A DNA stretch of 64,000 bases, taken from Oegoconia quadripuncta. Lineage: Eukaryota; Arthropoda; Insecta; Lepidoptera; Autostichidae. Below are positions 21,001 through 30,000 of this stretch, piece by piece (position 1 is the first letter of the stretch; each line of letters begins with the position of its first letter). Below the pieces are notes generated by a model, which did no database searches, was not told where the DNA came from, and was given only the letters and a program-made list of their open reading frames with translations. The translations under genes were made by a program, and so were the position numbers. The stretch covers positions 2,155,501 through 2,219,500 of the forward strand of contig OX438754.1 in NCBI GenBank assembly GCA_949316235.1. The letters run 5' to 3'.

Positions 21001-24000
21001 CTTCTCGGAGAAAATTAAATTTCCATCCACATCACCTGGATGAGTGGAAGTCTACCACTGTACGTTTCTCAAGAAACTTCTTACACGTACGAACGCCCTG
21101 TGGAACGGACTTCCGGCAGCGGTATTACCGAACGAGTACGACATTGGAACCTTCAAGAAACGAGCCTACACCTTCCTCAAAGGCCGGCAACGTATCTGTG
21201 ACCCTTTTGGTGTTGCGGGTGTCCATGAGCGGCGGTGATTGCTTTCCATCAGGTGACCCGCATGCTCGTTTGCCGCCCTCTCATAAAAAAAAAAAATTAA
21301 GGTATCTAACAATGGAATAATGTGTTTGCATACCTTAATGTATCCTGTCCAAATTTGAGTATTGTAAGTTTAATACTTTACCCCTGACAAGTGCGAAGGA
21401 TAGATGCCACATCCCCTGATAATAATATGGTACTAATAATAAATAAATAATAAATATATATAATATATCAACATCATATTAGGTCCTTACCTATGAAATT
21501 GGCGTTTTGTATGAAGAATTTCATTAAGACTGTTTTCTACATACAAACAATTTTGATTTTTTTTTGGGAACGGCAATTCCCAATTTTCCTAAACACTTTG
21601 TGTGTATTATCGGATAACATTAAGTTTAGGCAGCGTTAATTTTTAAAAGTAACAGCTTTATAAAAGTTACAGCGAATCTAAGAAATGATTATGGGAAGCA
21701 CATGAAAAGAGCTCTGTTCAAATTTTTTTATTATGTGATTTAGCCCAGAAATTAAAAAATATTTCATGTGAAACCTTGAAATAATATTCCATTTTCCATA
21801 TAAAAAACAACTTTGGATAAAGCTTTGAAAATCGCAGGAATTGGTACATGTGATTAACGAAGAAAAAAACTCCAATTTTATAGGTAACTATTTTAGAAAT
21901 TCAATTCCTGATATATGACAAATAAAGACGTACACGTCATTCACCAATTTGCACAAAAGCATCTTAGGTGGTACGTTGAAGCCAATCTAAAAGATATTGT
22001 GCCCATTAGATGGAGTACGTTAGTAGGTACTATTAGTTATTCTGTGATGGGGTAATATTGCAACGTTTAAGTATTGTCTATTATTAGTTGATCATTTTAA
22101 TTAAGTATTTTTGAATCGTAAAAATGACAAGTGAAGACTTTCATTGTCAGTTCTGCACAGTCTGACAATGGGACGAATCAAACCAATATTTGTTCTGCTA
22201 AACTGAGTATATACCTAGTAGTTTAGGGATTGGACACCTTGGGTAGCTATATGGTACCGATAATGAATCTCATATAGGACTATGGTAGCAATTTTCTCAC
22301 TCATTATGGGCCTCAAAAGAAGGCTCAAGGTCACCCAAAGGGCAATGGAGAAAGCTATGCTCGAAGTCTCCCTGGGGGATCGAATCAGAAAAAGAGAGAT
22401 TCGCAGGAGACCAATATAGCTAGAAGAATTGCCAAACTTAAGTGCCAGTGGGTGGGGCACATTGCTCGTAGGACCAACGGCCGTTGAGGAAAGGTTCTCG
22501 AGTAGCGACCATGCACTGGAAGACGCAGCGTGGCGCCTGCGACTTGGTAAAGATCGCGGGAAGCCGTTGGATGCAAGCAGCGCAAGACCGATCGTTATGG
22601 AGATCATTGAGCGAGGCCTTTGTCCAGCTATAAAGTTAATCCGTAAAGCCGCGGGGAAAATCTAGTATAAAATAAAAATTATAAGATATTCACACTGAAA
22701 TTGTAAATATGGAAGTAAAGAACTGTCTGCTTTTTACACGTTTCACCACTTAAAACTTCTGATGAGATCTTATATGTTGAAAGGTATGGTTGCCTGAAGC
22801 TGGCAAGGACATAGGCTACTTTAAGATAAGACCACAAGCAACACTCAAGATAAGATAAGAGTCCGCCACAGAGTAATTAAAAAGTGAAGCCGCAGGTGGA
22901 AATTGTAGATCTAACTAATACACAGTGAACTAAGATTGTAAATGCGAAAGTTTGGATGTTTATTTGTTGTTGTTCACGGCGCAACGGAAGAACGGATTTG
23001 GATGGAATTTGGTATATAGATAGAATATACCCTGGATAAAAATCATAGGATATTTATTATCCCGGGAGAGTGAGTAGTACCTGCGGAATAAAGAAATGAA
23101 ATATATTCGCGATAAAGTTATTTCACGTAGGCGTGTAGCCGCGGACGGAAAGCTAGTCATTCATATAAACCAAAAAAACTGTCTGAAAAGCTAAATATCT
23201 ACTATACGACTTAATGGATTTTCATCAAACATGGCTAATATACGGTCCCCTCATTTGGTCCTTAATAAAAAAACAAAAACATAAGCAAAGACTAGATACG
23301 CACACAATCTGCCCAAATAAAATGTGTCAGTTTTAACCTAAGAGGCAACCCTAAAGTATGTGACAAAACCATTTAGTAATTTTCCAAACATTATTGTTTG
23401 TCTCGTGCCACATTTCGTCAGTCATTTTATTCTCCAGAAGAAATATGTCGTTGCAATTACATCGGCCAGAGTTCAGCCTTGATTGAGACGGTCACGAACA
23501 ATAGGGTTCATTGTTGTCAGCTGCACGAGGTACTCTTTCTACTTGACCAGAGTATTCAGTGCGTTTACGCTTCACAGTATTTCATACAAACTTTAAAATT
23601 CAAAATATTCGTAATTAATTAAAAATTAACTAGCTAGATATACATATAACTAGCTTTCACTGTTGTTTATAATCATAAAGTACATGCATATTTTGGTATC
23701 AAGAACTAATTGAAAATCATCCTATATATGATCTTGAGAAAACTTCGTTAACGCGCTGTAGTAGTTATGCTAGTATACAGGGTGAATTTGAATTCGTGTC
23801 ATTCCCATTAACTGGTGACGTTACTCTTGATTACGAACTATAAGTATTGAAGTCCAACAATTTGCGGCTGAATTCGGCTATGGTTCTTTGGAAAGTTGTT
23901 CGTAATCAGAAGTGGAGTCACCAGCCGAAAATTATATTCTTTATTGCACCAAAAAAATTACTTATAATAACAGAGTACAAATAATAGGTCATGTAATAAG

Positions 24001-27000
24001 GTGAACTTTTTCTTTAAGAGATCTCTTCCAGTCAACCATTGCCGAATTCAGGCGAAATTTGGTAGACTTCCATAAGGTGATTTCAGAATGGTTACTTTGT
24101 ATGGGCACAGATTACTAATAAGTTACTAAAGTAAGTATGGGTAATCGATTTTTTTGTTAATCGAATTCGAGTATAGTTCCTTCGGGAAAGTTGTTCGTAA
24201 TCAGAAGTGGAATTACCAGCAAACAGGGATTACACGAATTAAATTCCACTCTGTAGAGTGATTTTATTGTAGATTTACTTTCAACATCGACGCCGACTTC
24301 GAAATATATAGTAAATATTGTTCCATACAAAATAGAACATTAACGTAATAAGTTTTAGGTTATATAAAAACACATTGAATAACAGTTATTGATAACTAGT
24401 TTTTGTTAACAAGTGGCAACACTGCTACATTTTCAAGCTCTCTTCCATCGTTACGTTCGTTATGCATGGACGGATTTGTAAAAATTATCATTATTCCCTA
24501 AATTAAGAGAATTACAGTCCTCTAAAATACATTCGCATGTTTTATTTTGTACAAATATACTAGAAATAATATGGTTCCAACACTGACTTACGGGAGTGAA
24601 TGCTGGGTACGGCAAAAGAAGAATGCAAGCAGAATAAATGCAGTAGAAATGAGATCATTGAGAAGTATGAATGGAGTGACTTTGAAAGATAGAATCAGGA
24701 ATAGTGTAATTAGGGAGTTATGCAGTGTGAATGAAGACGTAGTGACAAAGATTGAAAAAGGTATGTTGAAATGGTTTGGACATGTGGAGAGGATGAATGA
24801 AAGAAGACTTACGAAAGTGATATAGGAAGCGAATGTGGATGGTAGTGTTGGTAGGGGAAGACCACGACGAACGTACCATGATCAAATCGGATACGTCTTA
24901 AAGAAAGGCCAAGTCAAGAGTACCCTAAACCGACGAGCATGTATGAACAACCTTATGAGAGTGAAGGAAGCAGAAGCGGTGTGTCAGGATCGTAGCAAGT
25001 GGAAGTCTGTGGTCTCTGCCTACCCCTACGGGAAACAGGCGTGACATTATGTATGTATGTAGAAATAATAACAATTACGACAGTGAACATGGAAAATAAC
25101 TGATTAGGTAATACGAGCGTTTCAATTGAATTATTTTTAACACGCTTATAATAGCTTCACTTGTAACTAACTAACAATGTAATAATATCTTGAAAGTTAA
25201 TTTAAACTTACTTCTAATTGTCGTATCGAAATGAAACTTTGTATGTATATGTAATTCTGATGACAATACTATAATTTGGTACTATAAAGTCAGATCAGAT
25301 CAGTCTGATGATGGAGCCAGGAGGTGGATGGTGAAACTCTCCAGTGGCTACTAGTAAACCCCTCCTCGACTTTGAAATGAAATAAAATGAAATGAAAATC
25401 ATTTATTCATGTAGGCAATACAATATGCACTTATGAACGTCATTTGTTTTTTAAACTACCACTAGCTCGGAACGCGACCACTACTGAGAAGAGCTAGCGA
25501 GAAACTCAGAGGGTTTGTCTCCTTTCAATTAGTCATTTACAATCTAGAAAGGTTACAACAATTTTTATATATCGTGTAGAGGGGCCGTTTAATCCCATGG
25601 ATTACTATCATTAATTTGAGCTCATATGATTCGTTTTGACGAGTCCAAATATATTACACATGGTATCAACGATCTGATGATGGAGCCAGGAGATGGATGG
25701 AAATGTAGGGCGTTTTTCTGGTTATTTAAACTACATATTATTTACTTTGTAGTGGCTGAAGTCCGTTGTTTTTTTTTCATTAAAAAATTTTTCATATGCT
25801 TTTCAGGCAATGGTCTATACAACATTCTACTGGTGTCCATCTGCTCCCTGATACTGCTCGCGATTGGGGTGGATCTCTTCGGCTTCAGCCTGGTTGTGGC
25901 AGCCGCCTGCGACTTGGAACTCACCGTAGCCCAGAAAGGGATCCTCACTTCTCTGCCATTTATTGGTAAGATTCAGTTTAATCTATGTCTAAACCTATTT
26001 ATAACGGGGTAGCACTTGACCTCAATCACACCTGATGTTAAGTGAAGATGAGGCCTAAGGTGGAAGCGTACTGAGCCGGAAACCCCATTTTATTTAGGGG
26101 ACTGACTTTCTTATCTCTGAAAATGCTATCTAGTTTTCTGCTTAGCGGCAGATTTAGATGAGATGGTGGTAGCTAGTCAGGCTGACATTTAAAATGCCCT
26201 ACCACCAACCAAACCGAGTACTAAACATATACCTTTGAACGTATTTATTACCTCATTGATATAGTGATCATAGATTGAATGAGCTCCATTTTGATAATAC
26301 TTTAAAGTGCATGGCTAACTTTACCACGTTTTCTTACGTTCGTAATTGGCCATACACATCCAGAAAAACGATCACTGAATTTGATTGTCAATTGTCTAAA
26401 TAAATCACAATCCTGTTGTCGCTTATTATTATTATTTTATACATCAATAAATATTTATTTAGTACACCTATATATTTACGTTTGTATTTTGTTGCTATTT
26501 TATAGATGTTATGTTTAAGTAGGTATATTCGTCTATTGACCTATGCATGTATGTTATGTAAATATATGAAATTTATTCACGTAGTTTGTATCTGCATCCC
26601 TATTTAATACTGCACAACCTACCTATTTCAAATGTACTGTCCTTATACCCAAATGTTGCCTGGAAGAGATCGCTTTTAGTGGTATGGTCGCCAAATTTTA
26701 TGTTCTAATCTTACTTTTGAAACTGTGTTCTTTTCTGTTGTGCAATAAAGTGTATTTGTATTGTATTGTGTATACTTTTCAGGAATTCTCCTGGTTTCGT
26801 ACCCATGGGGCTATGTCTCGGATATCAAAGGTCGCCGATTTGTCCTGGTGCTCTCTCTGCAGACAGCCTTTATCCTGTCCTGCATCAGCAGTCTCAGCCC
26901 ACATTGGCTGCTTCTTGGTGTCATCAAGTTCTTATCCGTTTGCTTGTAAGTATTCCACTGAACGTTTTTCAATTTCATGTATCTGCTTCCTTTTTGTTTA

Positions 27001-30000
27001 TGACAGATTTTTGATTTAGATTTAATTTAGCTCACTTTTACAATATCAACATATCATTATTATATAATATAATACATTATAATATTCATGATTTCATAAT
27101 AAAAGTAATTGTCTAGACATAAAAATAATTAAAAAGAATGGCACACAAATAAAAATATTAATTGGTTTAAAATGAAAATTACATGACGGCATAAATGTCC
27201 AAATGAATTGTTTACACATATTCACAAATTAATTAAAAAGAAGTATACAAAAATATTAAATTAAAATGTCATGGTCATAAACTCCTTAACAGAATAATAT
27301 TCATTTTCCATTCTAATTGCAGCTCATGCGCAGCTAACTCTGTGACTTACACCCTGGTGGGGGAGACGTGCGTGAAGGAGGTGAGAAGCAAGTACATGAT
27401 ATGGATGACATGCCTGCTGCTGTTGTCGCCCGCTGTTGCTGGTGGTATGTATGTTAATGATCTCATCCTGAATTCTATTTACAAATACATCTGCAGTCAG
27501 AAGACATAAAGATAAGCATCCGAAAACTAATTCGAAGACATCAGGAAATAGAATGAATTAGATGTTGAATCGATAAAATTCCAGAAAGTATGAATAGTGA
27601 AATTCGCTTGGAAATTAAAAGAAAAAAAGCCCTCCACAACTAGCTCCCGCCCAGCATCTTAGGGAGAAGGGAGTGACTGAAAACCAGCGCTACTCGAGAA
27701 CATGTTCTCAAGTAAGCAAATGCTGAGTCTCTTCCTTTTGCCTAATAACAATACCTAAGTATACTAATCTAATTCTACAGATAATTTTTTTTTTTATATA
27801 TAAATAATTTATAACTAAGGAAACCGATTTAGTGTACCTACATCTATATACATAATGATTGTTGTGACTTTGCTATTAGAGCAATAAAAAGCATTTGTAT
27901 TTGTATTTGTAAATTGTATTTGGTACGAGTACATATCATATTATTTCATTGTGAAACGAATAGAACAGAATAGAGTAGAGTGGAGTAGAGCGGAGTGTGA
28001 TGAATAAATACCTTTTATTTATTTATTTATTTATTTATTATTATTATTTATTTTCCAGTACTAACATATCCAACACTCAACCTCGACGTGGCTATTGAAG
28101 TTACCTGGCTGGGCATAGTTATCAGACCCTGGAGGCTGCTCCTCATAGTTCTCGCTCTTCCGTCCGGCGTAGGTGGAGCAGCTATATACTTCTTCTACGA
28201 ATCTCCAAAGTTCCTCGCTAACGCGGGCAGAAAAGACGAGGCCCTGGAGGTCATGAAGTCAATGTATTCCATAAACCACAGGCGTGACAATGATGGCTAT
28301 AAGGTGAGATAGGTATTGATTGTATGTGTGGTTGATGCAGATGCAGATGCGGACGTAAATACTGCTAGATTAGTATATTTTAATTATTTCCATAGCCTGA
28401 TGTATCGGTATCTTGCTGTGGGGAAATGCCGCGGATATAAATACAATCTTTGTTTTTGTTTTGTTCGCGCAATTTATCAATTGAGACCTGCAGTCTCACT
28501 TAGAGACAGATTTAAAGAGTATAATATTCTAACCTTTTCGTTACAGTACATTTTGAAAATCTAATATATGTCAAAAAAAATATAGTATCATTTAGGAAAA
28601 ATAGTGATAAACATGATGTCAATACAATAAATAAAGATGAACTTGCAGGTCACATAAGTCGCCTCCGCATAGTCAGTAATTCATTCAAAGGGTTATGTAT
28701 ACGCTTTTTAAATAAGTTTCCTGTTGATATATAAAATCTTCCTTTCAATAAATTTAAAGATACTATAAAACAGAAAGATAATAAGAAAGCATATTTTATT
28801 ATTGGTGTAGTGGATAGTGACCCTATCAGCGAAACCAACGGTTGCGGGTTCGAATCCCGCGACGGGTAAATGTTTGTGTGATGAATATGAACATTTATTC
28901 CTGAGTCATGGATGTTTATATAAATATTTATGTATGTTTATCCGTTATCTAGTATCCATAGTACAAGCTTTGCTTAGTTTGGGACTAGATGATTGGTGTA
29001 AGTGTCGGAAATATTTATTATTATTATTATTATAAAATATCAGATTATTTAGATGATAAACATTCATGGACATAACCAGCCCGTTCGCATAACCAGGCTA
29101 TTTTACAATTAATAATGAAATATTATAATATAAAATAATAATTTTGTAATATAAAAACTTTTTTTTTAAAGAGCGACCTCTCGAATTTCTTGCTTGTTCT
29201 TCTCAGGGGAAAATTGCCTTTTGAACAAGCAGTAGCTTTAAAAATGTAAAATCTGACTATTTTAAGTGTACCCTGTGTACCTACAAAATATACAAAATAG
29301 ACTATCATTTTAACATTGTTTCGTCACCTACGATAGAGTTAGCGAAAACTTCATCCAGAGTAACTCACATTGATTGGTAATTTACAACTATGTCACATTC
29401 CACCAGATGAGATTGTGTTCTAACACTTCTCCATTCCTTCAGCCATCAGCGTGGCTTTAATAATTTGACTCTCACTCAACCCTCATATCTTTGTTTCCAG
29501 ATCCATGCTCTTATCCTCGATGAAGACTCGTCCAAAAAAGAGATGTCCCTGTGCCGGGCTATATACGAGCAAAGCGCGCTCCTTTTCCGGCCTCCTTACT
29601 TATGGAGGACTATTCAGCTGTACTACATCGTTGCTGTAGTCTACATCACGTGAGAACCAGGTTTCATATTGTTTAAGTAAAGCCATAATTTTGGTGACCT
29701 TGGTTATTGAAGCGATGTTCCTCTTATTTAGGTACAAGAGCCATAGTATGCAGATTGACAATATCGTAATTCGTCCTTTAAAATTACCTAAACATATAGG
29801 TACTGGTAGTTTATAATATTATGGAGAAGAATAATGATTTATGTCTAGATTTCAAAATGAATACGTACTATCATGGACAAATAAAACTAGAAAACTGACA
29901 AACGCTATACTATAAATCGTATCTCAGTAAATGGCGCTGACGCATAGCCAATAACGACAAAAAGAAATACGCAAAATACTCTTGATAAATGAAGATTATT

